Part shown: piece by piece, positions 37,976-47,302 of the stretch
Layout of the letters: every line of letters starts with the position of its first letter
Numbering within the stretch: the stretch's first letter is position 1
NCBI RefSeq assembly: GCF_011303755.1
Contig: NZ_CP049885.1
Span: forward strand, 1,408,001-1,472,000
Reading direction: 5' to 3'
Length of the DNA stretch: 64,000 bases
DNA from: Acidovorax sp. HDW3
Lineage (GTDB): Bacteria; Pseudomonadota; Gammaproteobacteria; Burkholderiales; Burkholderiaceae_C
The notes under the pieces: model-generated
What the model saw: the letters and a program-made list of their open reading frames with translations, nothing else
The model's database searches: none
What the model was told of the DNA's origin: nothing
Translations under genes and position numbers: made by a program

Positions 37976-39328
37976 GTCCAGCAGCCCCTCGTCGAGCGCA
38001 CCCGCCAGCAGCGCCAGGCGCAACTGGTGCTGCAGCAGCTCGGCGCGGGCCTGTGCCAGGGCGAGTTGCTGGCTCGCCAGGTCGCTTTGCGCGTTCAGCA
38101 GGTCGAGCAGGCTGCGCTCGCCCACCTCGCGCCCGGTCTGGGTGGCATCGAGGCGCGCGGCGCTGGCGGTCTGCGCCGCCTGCAGGGCGCGCACACGCTC
38201 GGCGCCCAGCTGCAGGCCAAGCCAGGCGGCGTGCACCTGCTGCGCCACCTGCTCGCGCGTGCTGGCCAGCTGCGCCTGCGCCTTGTCCAGCAGGCGCAGG
38301 CTTTCATCCTCTTTTGCACTCTGCCAGCCGCCGGTGTACAGCGGCACGCTCAGCTGTACGCCCACCAGGGCGTTGAGGCTTTTGTTCTGCGCGCTGCCGT
38401 AGCTGCCGCTGCCGTGGATGCGCTCCTGCCCGGCCTGGGCCACGAGTTCGACGCGGGTGGAGGCGCTGCGGCGGTTTTTCTCCACCTCGGCCTGGGCCAC
38501 GTCCAGCGCCAGTTGCTGCAGGCGGATGCCGGGGTTGCCCTGGGCGGCGCGCTCTTGCCATGCGCCCAGCGGGGCCGGCGGGGGCAGGGTGGCGCTGGGC
38601 AGCCGGGCCTGCAGCGCGGCAGCGGACAGGCCGGTGCTGTCGGCCAGGACGCGCTCTTGCAGGCCCAGCTGCACCTGCGCTGCCAGTTGCTGCGCCTGCA
38701 GGGCCGCCAGGCGGGCCTGGGCCTCGTGCTGCTCGGTGATGGGGCTGGCGCCGATGCGAAAGCGCTCCTGCGCCTCGGCGTGGGCGTTTTGCACCGCCTG
38801 CAGCTGCTGCGCCGTGACGGCCAGCGTTTGCTGTGCCAGCGCCAGGTCCAGGTAGCGCTGCACGGTGCGCAGCAGCGCCTGCTGCCATTGGGCCTGCCAC
38901 TGCAGCTCGGTCATGTCGGCCTGCAGGTTGAGCTGCTGCTGCTGGGCGCGGCGCTCGGGGTGGTACAGCGGCTGGCTGGCCTGCAGCGCCCAGCGTGTGG
39001 TGCTGCTGCCGGTCACCGAGGTGGCAAAGTTGACGCCGGTGTTCGTGCCCATGCCGGGGGCGGAGAACTGCGCGCCCTGCATCTGCGATTCGCTCGTGCC
39101 CAGGCCGGCCGTGGCCGTGAGGGCCACGCCCGGGCGCCACAGCGCTGCCGCCTGCGCGCGCTGCGGCTGGGCGCGTGCGTACTCGGCGCGGGCCACGGTC
39201 AGCTCCTTGTCGTGCTGCTGGGCCGCTTGCCAGGCACTGGCGAGGTCGATGGCCCCGGCCAGGCCAGGCAGGGCGGCCAGGCTGGTGGCAAGCGCCGCCC
39301 GGGCCAGGGGATGCAGAAGAGGGCGCAT
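37964..39328 (-). CDS. TolC-family outer-membrane efflux channel
   Basis: The 454-residue protein has a signal peptide (cut near LAGA) and two outer-membrane efflux protein repeats made of long amphipathic helices. LQASQPLYHPERRAQQQQLN and VQLSVPLYTGGWQSAKEDES are the two beta-strand landmarks. It provides the outer-membrane exit for the RND pump and adaptor of the same cluster. The C-terminal LDAIK is encoded by a repeat copy. Confidence 0.9.
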   Translation of the reverse strand: MRPLLHPLARAALATSLAALPGLAGAIDLASAWQAAQQHDKELTVARAEYARAQPQRAQAAALWRPGVALTATAGLGTSESQMQGAQFSAPGMGTNTGVNFATSVTGSSTTRWALQASQPLYHPERRAQQQQLNLQADMTELQWQAQWQQALLRTVQRYLDLALAQQTLAVTAQQLQAVQNAHAEAQERFRIGASPITEQHEAQARLAALQAQQLAAQVQLGLQERVLADSTGLSAAALQARLPSATLPPPAPLGAWQERAAQGNPGIRLQQLALDVAQAEVEKNRRSASTRVELVAQAGQERIHGSGSYGSAQNKSLNALVGVQLSVPLYTGGWQSAKEDESLRLLDKAQAQLASTREQVAQQVHAAWLGLQLGAERVRALQAAQTASAARLDATQTGREVGERSLLDLLNAQSDLASQQLALAQARAELLQHQLRLALLAGALDEGLLDAIK

Positions 39329-39337
39329 GGCGGCGGC

Positions 39338-39700
39338 TCAGGCAGTGGTTTTTTGCGCCTGGGCGGCGAACTGGTCGAAGGCTTCGCTGGCGCGCGCGGC
39401 GTACATCAGCGAGGGGCCGCCGCCCATGTAGACGGCCATGCCCAGGGCCTCGGCCAGCTCCTCGCGCGTGCAGCCGAGCTTGACCAGGGCCTGGGTGTGG
39501 TAGCCCAGGCAGGGGTCGCAGCGCACCCCGACCGAGAGCGCGATGGCGATCAGCTCCTTGGTCTTGGCGTCGAGCGCGCCGTCCTTGGTGGCGGCCTGCG
39601 CCATGGCGGTAAAGCCTTTGAGGGTATCGGGAATGTCGGCGCGCAGCTTGGCAACGGCGGCGCTGGTGTCTTTGATGATTTCGGGGTAGTTGGGCAGCAT
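39338..39700 (-). CDS. Carboxymuconolactone decarboxylase/AhpD-like protein
   Basis: The 120-residue protein has the AhpD-type CxxC-xxx-H redox site in CDPCLGYHTQALVKLG. These small helical proteins are thiol peroxidase-type or thiol-linked oxidoreductases. Its place between TolC and the RND pump, in a cluster with rhodanese and ArsR, suggests a role in thiol or sulfur stress. Confidence 0.87.
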   Translation of the reverse strand: MLPNYPEIIKDTSAAVAKLRADIPDTLKGFTAMAQAATKDGALDAKTKELIAIALSVGVRCDPCLGYHTQALVKLGCTREELAEALGMAVYMGGGPSLMYAARASEAFDQFAAQAQKTTA

Positions 39701-39714
39701 GAGGGCTCCTCTGG

Positions 39715-42700
39715 TCAGGGGTGGGTGGGCTTACGGTGGTAAGCGGCGTAGTACAGGGTGGGAATGACGATCAGCGTCAGCAGCGTGGACACCAAGATGC
39801 CGAAGATGAGCGCGATCGCCAGGCCGTTGAAGATCGGGTCGTCGAGGATGAAGAAGGCGCCGATCATGGCCGCCAGCCCGGTGAGCACGATGGGCTGGGT
39901 GCGCGTGGCGACGGCGTGCACCACGGCGCGTGCCAGCGCCATTCCCTGCGCTTGCTGCAGGCGGATGAAATCGACCAGCAAGATGGAGTTGCGCACGATG
40001 ATGCCGGCCAGGGCGATCATGCCGATCATGCTGGTGGCGGTGAACTGCGCGCCCAGCAGCGCGTGCCCGGGCATGACGCCAATCACGGTCAGCGCAATGG
40101 GCGCCATGATGATCAGCGGCGTGAGGTAGGAGCCAAACTGCGCCACCACCAGCAGGTAGATCAGCACCAGGCCGACGGCGTAGGCGGCGCCCATGTCGCG
40201 GAAGGTTTCGTAAGTGATGCGCCATTCGCCGTCCCAGCGCAGGGTGTAGTCGCGCTGTGCGTCGGCGGGCAGGGCCACAAAGGTTTCCTTGAGCAGCGCG
40301 CCGCCGGGCGCGGCAATGCCGGCGATGGCGCTGCGCATGGCAAACATGCCGTACAGCGGGCTGTCCACGCGCCCGGCCATGTCGCCCTGTACGTAGTCCA
40401 CCGGCAGCAAGTCCTTGTGGTAAATGGGTTGCTCGCGCAGCGTGTCGCTCACCGTCACCAGCTCACGAATGGGCACGCCCTGGCCGCTGGGGCCGGCCAC
40501 TTGCAGCTGCAGCAGGGCGTCCAGGCTGCCGTGCAGCTCGCCGGGCAGCTGCAGCCACACGGGCACGGGCACGCGGCTGGCATCGTGCAAATAGGTGGCA
40601 GCGTCGCCGCTCAGGCCCGCGTGCAGCGTGGCGGCAATGGCCTGGGGCGTGACGCCCGCTGCAGCCGCCTTGCGCCGATCGATCAGCAGCCACTGGCGCG
40701 GCGCGGCGGCGATGGTGGTGCTGTCCACATCGACCACGCCCTCTGTTTTTTCGAACACAGCGCGCACGGCCTGCGCCACCTGGCGCCGGCCTGCGGCCTC
40801 GGGGCCGTAAATTTCAGCCACGATGGGCGCGAGCACCGGCGGGCCGGGTGGCACTTCCACCACCTTCACGTTCGCCCCCCAGGGGGCGGCAATGGCCTGC
40901 AGCTGCGGGCGCAGGCGCATGGCAATGGCGTGGCTTTGTTCCTTGCGGTGCTGTTTGTCCACCAGGTTGACCTGGATGTCGCCCAGTTCGCTGGCAGCAC
41001 GCAGGTCGTACTGGCGCACCAGGCCGTTGAAGTTGATGGGCGCGGCCGTACCGGCATAGGCTTGGTAGTTTTCCACCTCGGGCACGGTCGCCAGGTGCGC
41101 GCCCAGGGCCTGCAGCACGGCGGCAGTGTCTTCGAGCGGCGTGCCGGCGGGCATGTCCAGCACCACCTGGAACTCCGATTTGTTGTCGAACGGCAGCATT
41201 TTGAGCTGCACCCAGCCCACCACCGGCAGCAGTACCGACAGCGCAATCAACCCTGCCACGCCCAGGCCGAGCAGGGCGCGGTTGCGCCCGCCCTTGCGCT
41301 CATCGAGCAGGGGGCCAAAGAGGCGCTGCAGGTGCGGTTCGAGCTTGTCGGCAAAGCTGCTGTGCGCCGCTGCCGCGCCGGTGTGGGGCTTCATCCAGCG
41401 CTGTGCCAACCAGGGCGTGACGACGAAGGCGATCGCCAGCGACAGCAACATGCCCATGCTGGCGTTGATGGGGATGGGCGCCATGTACGGCCCCATCAGC
41501 CCCGAGACGAAGGCCATGGGCAGCAGGGCGGCAATCACCGTCAGCGTCGCCAGGATGGTCGGGCCGCCGACTTCATCGACCGCACGCGGGATGCTCTGCA
41601 GCAGCGACAGTCCGGGTTCGAGCTGCTGGTGGCGGTGGATGTTCTCGACCACGACGATGGCGTCGTCCACCAGAATGCCGATGGAGAAGATGAGCGCAAA
41701 CAGCGACACCCGGTTGAGCGTGAAGCCCCAGGCCCAGGAGGCAAAGAGCGTGGCTGTCAGCGTGAGCACCACCGCCAGGCCGACGATGGCCGCCTCGCGC
41801 CGGCCCAGGGCGAGAAACACCAGCGCCACCACCGAGGCGGTGGCAAACAGCAGCTTCTGGATGAGCTTTTGCGCCTTGTCGTTGGCCGTGGCACCGTAGT
41901 TGCGCGTCTCGACCGCTTGCACGGCGTCGGGGATGACGCTGCCGTGCAGCTGCGCCATGCGCGCGGCCAGGGCGTTGGCAACGTCGATGGCGTTTTCGCC
42001 GGCTTTCTTGGTGATTTGCAGCGTCACGGCGGGCCATTGCTCGCCGCCCGGGGCGCCAAACCAGACGTAGCGCTGCGGCGTTGGGGCGCCGTCTTGCACC
42101 TGGGCGATGTCTTTCAAGAAGACCGGCTTGCCGGCCCGGGTGGCGACCACCAAATCCGCCACTTCCTGGGCGTTGGACAAGAAGGGGCCTGCGTCAAGCG
42201 CTATTGTTTTTGCAGCACCGAGCAGGTCGCCCACCGGCAAGCCCTGGTTGGCTGCCTGCAGCGCGGCGCGCAGCTCCAGCACCGTCACGCCCGTGCTCGC
42301 CAGGCGCGCCGGGTCGAGCTGCACCAGCACCGCGCGCCCCGGGCCGCCAATGGTTTGCACCGCGCGCACGCCGGGCACGCGCTGCAGCTCGGCCTGCACG
42401 CTGTGCGCCACGCGCTCCAAATCGAAGGCGCTGGTATCCGCATTCTGGCCGTGCAGGGTGAAGCTGACGATGGGCACGTCGTCAATGCCCTTGGGGCGAA
42501 TCAGGGGCGCCTGCACCCCCAGGCCCGCAGGCAGCAAATCGCTGTGGCTGCGCAGCTCGTCGTGCAGGCGCACCAGGGCTTCGGTGCGCGGCACGCCGAC
42601 CTTGAATTGCACCGAGAGCACCGCCAGGCCGGGGCGCGAGACGCTCATCACGTGCTCCACGCCCTGCATTCCAGCGAGCAGGCCCTCGACCGGCGTGGCC

Positions 42701-42918
42701 ACCATCTGCTCCACGTCCTGCACGCTCGCCCCCGGGAAGGGCACCAGCACGTTGGCCATGGTGACGTTGATCTGCGGCTCTTCCTCGCGCGGCGTGACCA
42801 GCACGGCAAAAGCGCCCAGCAAAAACGCCACCAGGGCGAGCAGGGGGGTGATCTGGGCCGTCAAAAAGAACGCTGCAATGCGCCCGGAGATGCCCATTTT
42901 GTCGTTGTGCGCTGCCAT
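39715..42918 (-). CDS. RND efflux pump inner-membrane transporter
   Basis: The 1067-residue AcrB/CusA-superfamily protein has twelve membrane helices and two large periplasmic domains. It begins ITPLLALVAFLLGAFAVLVT, with LIFSIGILVDDAIVVVENIH and IMAPIALTVIGVMPGHALLG as helix landmarks. It is closest in style to the hydrophobe (HAE-3-like) branch rather than heavy-metal pumps; the substrate is unknown. The adaptor gene ends one base before its ATG. A repeat copy at 42191-42216 lies in frame. Confidence 0.9.
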   Translation of the reverse strand: MAAHNDKMGISGRIAAFFLTAQITPLLALVAFLLGAFAVLVTPREEEPQINVTMANVLVPFPGASVQDVEQMVATPVEGLLAGMQGVEHVMSVSRPGLAVLSVQFKVGVPRTEALVRLHDELRSHSDLLPAGLGVQAPLIRPKGIDDVPIVSFTLHGQNADTSAFDLERVAHSVQAELQRVPGVRAVQTIGGPGRAVLVQLDPARLASTGVTVLELRAALQAANQGLPVGDLLGAAKTIALDAGPFLSNAQEVADLVVATRAGKPVFLKDIAQVQDGAPTPQRYVWFGAPGGEQWPAVTLQITKKAGENAIDVANALAARMAQLHGSVIPDAVQAVETRNYGATANDKAQKLIQKLLFATASVVALVFLALGRREAAIVGLAVVLTLTATLFASWAWGFTLNRVSLFALIFSIGILVDDAIVVVENIHRHQQLEPGLSLLQSIPRAVDEVGGPTILATLTVIAALLPMAFVSGLMGPYMAPIPINASMGMLLSLAIAFVVTPWLAQRWMKPHTGAAAAHSSFADKLEPHLQRLFGPLLDERKGGRNRALLGLGVAGLIALSVLLPVVGWVQLKMLPFDNKSEFQVVLDMPAGTPLEDTAAVLQALGAHLATVPEVENYQAYAGTAAPINFNGLVRQYDLRAASELGDIQVNLVDKQHRKEQSHAIAMRLRPQLQAIAAPWGANVKVVEVPPGPPVLAPIVAEIYGPEAAGRRQVAQAVRAVFEKTEGVVDVDSTTIAAAPRQWLLIDRRKAAAAGVTPQAIAATLHAGLSGDAATYLHDASRVPVPVWLQLPGELHGSLDALLQLQVAGPSGQGVPIRELVTVSDTLREQPIYHKDLLPVDYVQGDMAGRVDSPLYGMFAMRSAIAGIAAPGGALLKETFVALPADAQRDYTLRWDGEWRITYETFRDMGAAYAVGLVLIYLLVVAQFGSYLTPLIIMAPIALTVIGVMPGHALLGAQFTATSMIGMIALAGIIVRNSILLVDFIRLQQAQGMALARAVVHAVATRTQPIVLTGLAAMIGAFFILDDPIFNGLAIALIFGILVSTLLTLIVIPTLYYAAYHRKPTHP
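42191..42216 (+). repeat. Short two-hairpin repeat, copy 13 (inside RND pump gene)
   Basis: GCGTCAAGCGCTATTG then TTTTTGCAGC, a partial copy in frame in the pump gene (protein segment AKTIALDA). Confidence 0.5.
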
Positions 42919-42919
42919 G

Positions 42920-43999
42920 TCACTGCACCTGTGCTGCGGCTTGGGGATCGGTGGCAATGCGTTCGCCGCTGCGCAGGCCGCTGAGCACCTCGACGCGGGC
43001 GGCGCCATCGGCCGCTGCCGGCAGCGCTCGGCCCAGGCGCACCTGGCGCAGGCGGGGCTGGTCCTGGGCATCGAGCACGAACAATCCGGTCATCTCGGCG
43101 CGGCGCCAGATGGCGCTTTGCGGCACGCTCACCGGCGCCTGCGCCTTGTCCGCCCCCGGCAGCCACAGGCGGGCAAACATGCCTGGACGGGCCTGCGCTT
43201 GCAGCGCTGCGGGCAAGTGGGCGCGCAGCTGCATGGTGTGGCTGCGGGCATCGACGGTGGGCAGGCGTTCGAGCTGCGCCATATCGAGCGGCACCCGGGT
43301 GCTGCCCAGGCCGGGAATTTCAAGCGCCACGCTGCCCTGCGCCGGCAGGGCCAGCACCTGAGACTGCGCCGCCGTGGCCGTGATGCGCAGGGCGCGCGGA
43401 TCGTACAGGCGCAGCAGCGTGCGCCCGGGGGTGGCCATGTCGCCCAGGGCCACCGGCACTTCGCTGACCACGCCGGCGTAGGGCGCACGCACGACGTAGA
43501 ACTGGGTTTGCGCGCTCGCCGCGCCCGCCTGGGCCTGCAAGGCGCGCACCTCGGCCTGGGCCGCATCGTGCTGCGCCTGGGCGCGATCGAATGCCGCCTG
43601 GCTGATGTAATTCTTGGCCAGCAACTGCCGCTGGCGCGCCAGCTCTTGCACCGCCAGCTGCGCCTGGCTGCGCGCTGCCTGCACCTGCGCGCTGCTGGCA
43701 GCCGCCGTTTGCTGCGCCGCCTGGGCATCGAGCCGCAGCAGCTCTTGCCCGGCTTGCACCTTGTCGCCCACCTGCACCCGCAGCTGCACCACGGCGCCAG
43801 CCACCTGGGCGGCAACGGCGGTATCGCGTACGGCTTCGACCACGGCATCGGCGCTGCTCCAGCCGGTGGCGGCGGGGGCAGACACGACTTCGCTCGCCAG
43901 TGGCGCTGCCAGGGCCGGGGCCACAGCCGTCGCCAGGCAGGCCGCCAACGCCCAGGCGGGCAGGGCAGGGGGATGAGGAAAAGAGAAGGTGTGCAGCAT
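42920..43999 (-). CDS. RND periplasmic adaptor (HlyD/MFP family)
   Basis: The 359-residue protein has a signal peptide, a lipoyl-type half (VAGAVVQLRVQVGDKVQAGQ) and an alpha-helical hairpin. The matching half reads VRAPYAGVVSEVPVALGDMA, and a membrane-proximal domain follows. It links the RND transporter to TolC. It is the first gene of the cluster and is divergent from the ArsR gene, whose operator lies between them. Confidence 0.9.
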   Translation of the reverse strand: MLHTFSFPHPPALPAWALAACLATAVAPALAAPLASEVVSAPAATGWSSADAVVEAVRDTAVAAQVAGAVVQLRVQVGDKVQAGQELLRLDAQAAQQTAAASSAQVQAARSQAQLAVQELARQRQLLAKNYISQAAFDRAQAQHDAAQAEVRALQAQAGAASAQTQFYVVRAPYAGVVSEVPVALGDMATPGRTLLRLYDPRALRITATAAQSQVLALPAQGSVALEIPGLGSTRVPLDMAQLERLPTVDARSHTMQLRAHLPAALQAQARPGMFARLWLPGADKAQAPVSVPQSAIWRRAEMTGLFVLDAQDQPRLRQVRLGRALPAAADGAARVEVLSGLRSGERIATDPQAAAQVQ

Positions 44000-44008
44000 G
44001 TTTTTAAT

Positions 44009-44030
44009 TATTTAACCAATTGATTAAATA
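44009..44030. promoter_or_regulatory. Putative ArsR operator
   Basis: The 22-base near-palindrome with arms TATTTAA and TTAAATA around CCAATTGA lies in the divergent gap. Its AT-rich arms are typical of ArsR/BigR-type sites, and it would control both the pump operon and arsR. Confidence 0.65.
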
Positions 44031-44073
44031 GTCAAGCAAGAATAGAATGCAGTCTCTACAGAGAAAGCCCCTT

Positions 44074-44415
44074 ATGAAAGACTTGCCCCCCGAAGCCATG
44101 GAGCAGGTCGCGGCCTATTTCCAGGCCCTGGCCGAACCGACACGCTTGCGCATCCTCAACCTGCTGCGCGGCGGTGAGCACAACGTTGGCTTTTTGGCCC
44201 AGCAGTGCGGCTACACCGCTGCCAATGTCTCCAAGCACCTGTCGCTGCTGACCAAGCAGGGCTTGGTGGCGCGCGAGAGCCGGGGCAATTGTGTGTACTA
44301 CCGCATCGACGATCCAGCGGTATATGCCTTGTGTGACCTGGTCTGCGGCAGCATCGCCAGCCGTTTTGAGCGCGAGGCGCAGCACCGCGCCTTGTTCAGC
44401 AGCAACGCGTCTTGA
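44074..44415 (+). CDS. ArsR-family regulator (thiol-sensor candidate)
   Basis: The 113-residue winged-helix protein has LAEPTRLRILNLLRGG and the recognition helix region QQCGYTAANVSKHLSLL. Cysteines are at 45, 73, 87 and 91, with the last pair in ALCDLVC. There is no classical CxCxxC metal site. Together with the divergent efflux/rhodanese/DUF2892 cluster this resembles the persulfide-type regulators such as YgaV, but that is inference. I chose the ATG at 44074 over 44047. Confidence 0.82.
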   Translation: MKDLPPEAMEQVAAYFQALAEPTRLRILNLLRGGEHNVGFLAQQCGYTAANVSKHLSLLTKQGLVARESRGNCVYYRIDDPAVYALCDLVCGSIASRFEREAQHRALFSSNAS

Positions 44416-44555
44416 GCGCCTGCAGCAACGTCTCGCGCGCGTACATGCAGGCGCCGGGTGGGTTCTGGCCTATCGCGCCACGAAACCTGGGGTTCACCCC
44501 TGGTATGCCGACATAATGGGAGCGGTTTTGTTACACCTTGGGCAACGGCCTCTTC

Positions 44556-46118
44556 ATGCTCGACGACATCAAAAAAACACTCTGGGCCACCGCCGACAAG
44601 CTGCGCGCCAATATGGATGCAGCCGAATACAAGCACTTGGTGCTGGGCCTCATCTTTTTAAAGTTCATCTCCGACACCTTCACAGCCCGCCGCAGCGAGG
44701 TTCTGGCGCGCCTGCAAGACCCAGACGACGAGTTCTATTACGGTGAAGCCGCCGACGAAGACCTGCAGGCCGAGCTGGAAGACCGCGACTACTACGCCAG
44801 CGCCAACGTCTTCTGGGTGCCCGAAGGGGCGCGTTGGGAAGCGTTGCGCGCCGCCGCCAAGAGCGTGGAAATCGGTAAGCACATCGACCAGGCGCTTGCC
44901 CTCATCGAGGCCGAAAATCCCAAGCTCAAGGGCATTCTGGACAAGCGCTACGCCCGCGCCCAGCTGCCCGACGGCAAGCTCGGCGAGCTGGTGGACCTGG
45001 TCTCCACCATCGGCTTTGGCGACAGCCCCGACGTGGCGCGCGACGTGCTGGGCCAGGTCTACGAATACTTCCTGGGCCAGTTCGCCAGCGCCGAGGGCAA
45101 AAAGGGCGGTCAGTTCTACACCCCCGCCTCCATCGTCAAGACGCTGGTGGCCGTGCTGGCACCGCACCACGGCAAGGTCTACGACCCCTGCTGTGGCTCG
45201 GGCGGCATGTTTGTACAGAGTGAAAAATTCATAGCAGCCCACGGTGGCCGGGTGGGCGATGTCAGCATTTATGGCCAGGAATCAAACCCCACCACCTGGC
45301 GCCTGGCGGCCATGAACCTGGCCCTGCGCGGCATCGACTTCAACCTGGGGCGCGAGCCTGCCGACACCTTGGTGCGCAACCAGCACCCGGACCTGCGCGC
45401 CGACTACATCCTGGCGAACCCGCCGTTCAACATCAGCGACTGGTGGCACGCCAGCCTGGAGGGCGACGTGCGCTGGGTCTACGGCGACCCGCCCCACGGC
45501 AACGCCAACACCGCCTGGCTGCAGCACATGCTGCACCACCTGCGGCCCACGGGCCGCGCCGGCATCGTGCTGGCCAACGGCAGCATGAGCAGCAGCCAGA
45601 ACAACGAAGGCGTGATCCGCGCCGCCATGGTTGAGGCCGACGTGGTGGAAATCATGGTGGCCCTGCCGGGCCAGCTGTTCTTCAACACCCAAATCCCCGC
45701 CTGCCTGTGGTTCCTGGCCAAAACCAAGCCCGCGCACCGCAAGGGGCAGGTGCTGTTCATCGACGCCCGCAAACAGGCCCGCATGATCAGCCGCGCGCAG
45801 GCCGAGCTGGACGACGCCGCCATTGCCCGCATCGCCAACACCGTCGCCGCCTGGCGCGGGGGTGGGGGCAGCATCGCCACCGGCTACCAAGACATCCCAG
45901 GCTTCTGCCGCAGCGTCCCCCTGGCTGAAATCGCCCAACACGGCCACGTCCTCACCCCCGGCCGCTACGTGGGCGCAGAGGCCGTGGACGACGACGACGA
46001 GGCCTTTGCCGACAAGATGCAAAAGCTCACCGAAAAATTGGGCGCGCAAATGGCTCGGGGCGCGGAGCTGGATGTGCTGATAAGGCAGAAGTTGACCGCG
46101 CTTGGCTATGACTTTTGA
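44556..46118 (+). CDS. hsdM: Type I restriction-modification methyltransferase subunit HsdM
   Basis: The 520-residue protein has the N-terminal helical HsdM domain (IKKTLWATADKLRANMDAAE, then LVLGLIFLKFISD). The N6-adenine methylase core shows the SAM motif DPCCGSGGMFV and the catalytic NPPF in ILANPPFNISDWW. It methylates host DNA with HsdS and forms the restriction complex with HsdR. I chose the ATG at 44556 over a TTG six codons upstream. A RAYT gene separates it from the rest of the locus. Confidence 0.94.
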   Translation: MLDDIKKTLWATADKLRANMDAAEYKHLVLGLIFLKFISDTFTARRSEVLARLQDPDDEFYYGEAADEDLQAELEDRDYYASANVFWVPEGARWEALRAAAKSVEIGKHIDQALALIEAENPKLKGILDKRYARAQLPDGKLGELVDLVSTIGFGDSPDVARDVLGQVYEYFLGQFASAEGKKGGQFYTPASIVKTLVAVLAPHHGKVYDPCCGSGGMFVQSEKFIAAHGGRVGDVSIYGQESNPTTWRLAAMNLALRGIDFNLGREPADTLVRNQHPDLRADYILANPPFNISDWWHASLEGDVRWVYGDPPHGNANTAWLQHMLHHLRPTGRAGIVLANGSMSSSQNNEGVIRAAMVEADVVEIMVALPGQLFFNTQIPACLWFLAKTKPAHRKGQVLFIDARKQARMISRAQAELDDAAIARIANTVAAWRGGGGSIATGYQDIPGFCRSVPLAEIAQHGHVLTPGRYVGAEAVDDDDEAFADKMQKLTEKLGAQMARGAELDVLIRQKLTALGYDF

Positions 46119-46133
46119 CCCCGCCCGCCCCCT

Positions 46134-46164
46134 CGTAGGTCGGGTTAGCGCAGCGTAACCCGAC
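46134..46164. repeat. REP sequence upstream of the RAYT gene
   Basis: CGTAGGTCGGGTTAGCGCAG and the following TAACCCGAC form a REP-type hairpin just before the RAYT start. The same GTAGGTCGGGTTAGC head recurs in the two downstream REP pairs. Confidence 0.85.
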
Positions 46165-46172
46165 ACCCACCC

Positions 46173-46709
46173 ATGCACTACCGACGCGCATCCACCCCCG
46201 GCGGCTCGTTTTTCTTCACCGTGGTGACAGAAGGCAGGCGCCCGGTCTTTGCAGCTGCCGAGAACGTGCAGGTCTTGCGCACCGCTTTCAAGCAAGTGCG
46301 CGCCACGCGTCCCTTCACCATCGAAGCCATCATTGTTTTGCCCGACCACCTGCATTGCATCTGGACGCTCCCCCCGGATGACGCCGATTTTTCCACCCGC
46401 TGGCGCCTGATCAAAACCTGGTTCACCAAACACAGCCTCCCCGAGCTGCGCCACACCTCCAACGCCGCACGCGTCGCAAAACACCAACAGGCCATTTGGC
46501 AGCACCGTTACTGGGAGCACCAGCTGCGCGACGGTGCCGACTTCGCAAACCATGCGGACTACATTCACTACAACCCCGTCAAGCATGGCCTGGCAGCGTC
46601 CCCCGCGCAGTGGCCTTACTCCAGTTTTCAGCGTTATGTACAAGCAGGCACCTACCCCGCCGATTGGGGCCAGGAAAGCATGGCCATGAAAGACATCGGA
46701 CATGAATAA
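46173..46709 (+). CDS. REP-associated tyrosine transposase (RAYT)
   Basis: The 178-residue Y1 transposase has the metal-binding His59-Leu60-His61 pair in LPDHLHCIW. The catalytic tyrosine region is DYIHYNPVKHG. RAYTs bind and process the REP hairpins that flank them, and REP sequences occur on both sides here. It lies in the same orientation inside the type I restriction locus, between hsdM and the hepT-like gene, so it entered that operon. Confidence 0.93.
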   Translation: MHYRRASTPGGSFFFTVVTEGRRPVFAAAENVQVLRTAFKQVRATRPFTIEAIIVLPDHLHCIWTLPPDDADFSTRWRLIKTWFTKHSLPELRHTSNAARVAKHQQAIWQHRYWEHQLRDGADFANHADYIHYNPVKHGLAASPAQWPYSSFQRYVQAGTYPADWGQESMAMKDIGHE

Positions 46710-46720
46710 GCGCACGCCCC

Positions 46721-46826
46721 CCGTAGGTCGGGTTAGCCCGGAGGGCGTAACCCGACAAGATGCCGAAGCGCAGGGCGCGGAAGATATGGGAGATGTCGGG
46801 TTACGCTGCGCTAACCCGACCTACGG
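46721..46826. repeat. Inverted REP pair between RAYT and hepT-like gene
   Basis: CCGTAGGTCGGGTTAGC at one end and GCTAACCCGACCTACGG at the other are exact reverse complements, with an internal spacer. Each half also folds on its own (GGGTTACGCTGCGCTAACCC). This is a classic bipartite REP unit. Confidence 0.9.
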
Positions 46827-46864
46827 AGCTTTGAAGCAGCGAACCGCTGCGAAAGGCAAACGCC

Positions 46865-47302
46865 ATGAACGATGAAGCGAAACTGGAACTGGAACCGCTG
46901 CGCCGCGCGCTGGCATCACTGGAGGATGGGCTGGACGTGGTTTGTGACGCCCTCTGGTTCAACCAACAATCGGACAAGGTGCAAAACACCCTGATCGCCG
47001 GTGTCATCCAAAACTTCGAGTTCGTGTACGAAATCGGCTTCAAGATGCTGCGCCGTCAAATGGAAGCCGAAGCCGCCAGCCCCGCTGATGTGGACGCGAG
47101 CAGCTTCCGCGATGTGCTGCGCATGGCCGGCGAAAAAGGCCTGATTGCCGATGTAGAGGCATGGTTTGGCTACCGCAAGATGCGCAACATCACCGCCCAC
47201 ACCTACGACCACGAAAAGGCCCAGCAGGTGTACCAAGGCACGCTGTTGTTCATCGCCGACGCCCGTGACCTGCTGGCCCAGCTGGAAAAACGCAATGGAT
47301 GA
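46865..47302 (+). CDS. HepT-like HEPN protein (HI0074 type), predicted RNase toxin
   Basis: The 145-residue all-helical HEPN protein is related to HI0074 and HepT. The ribonuclease motif Rx4HxY is intact as Arg107, His112 and Tyr114 in MRNITAHTY. In known HepT/MntA systems the MntA enzyme AMPylates that tyrosine to silence the toxin. Its stop overlaps the start of the MntA-like frame by eight bases, so translation is coupled. It sits inside a type I restriction locus. Confidence 0.82.
   Translation: MNDEAKLELEPLRRALASLEDGLDVVCDALWFNQQSDKVQNTLIAGVIQNFEFVYEIGFKMLRRQMEAEAASPADVDASSFRDVLRMAGEKGLIADVEAWFGYRKMRNITAHTYDHEKAQQVYQGTLLFIADARDLLAQLEKRNG

Noticed and set aside
39721-42984. Very long open frame (1087 codons) on the plus strand opposite the RND pump gene
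   Set aside because: It is a shadow of a GC-rich gene. The translation is histidine/glutamine/arginine-rich without any domain, while the minus strand encodes a complete pump with conserved motifs.
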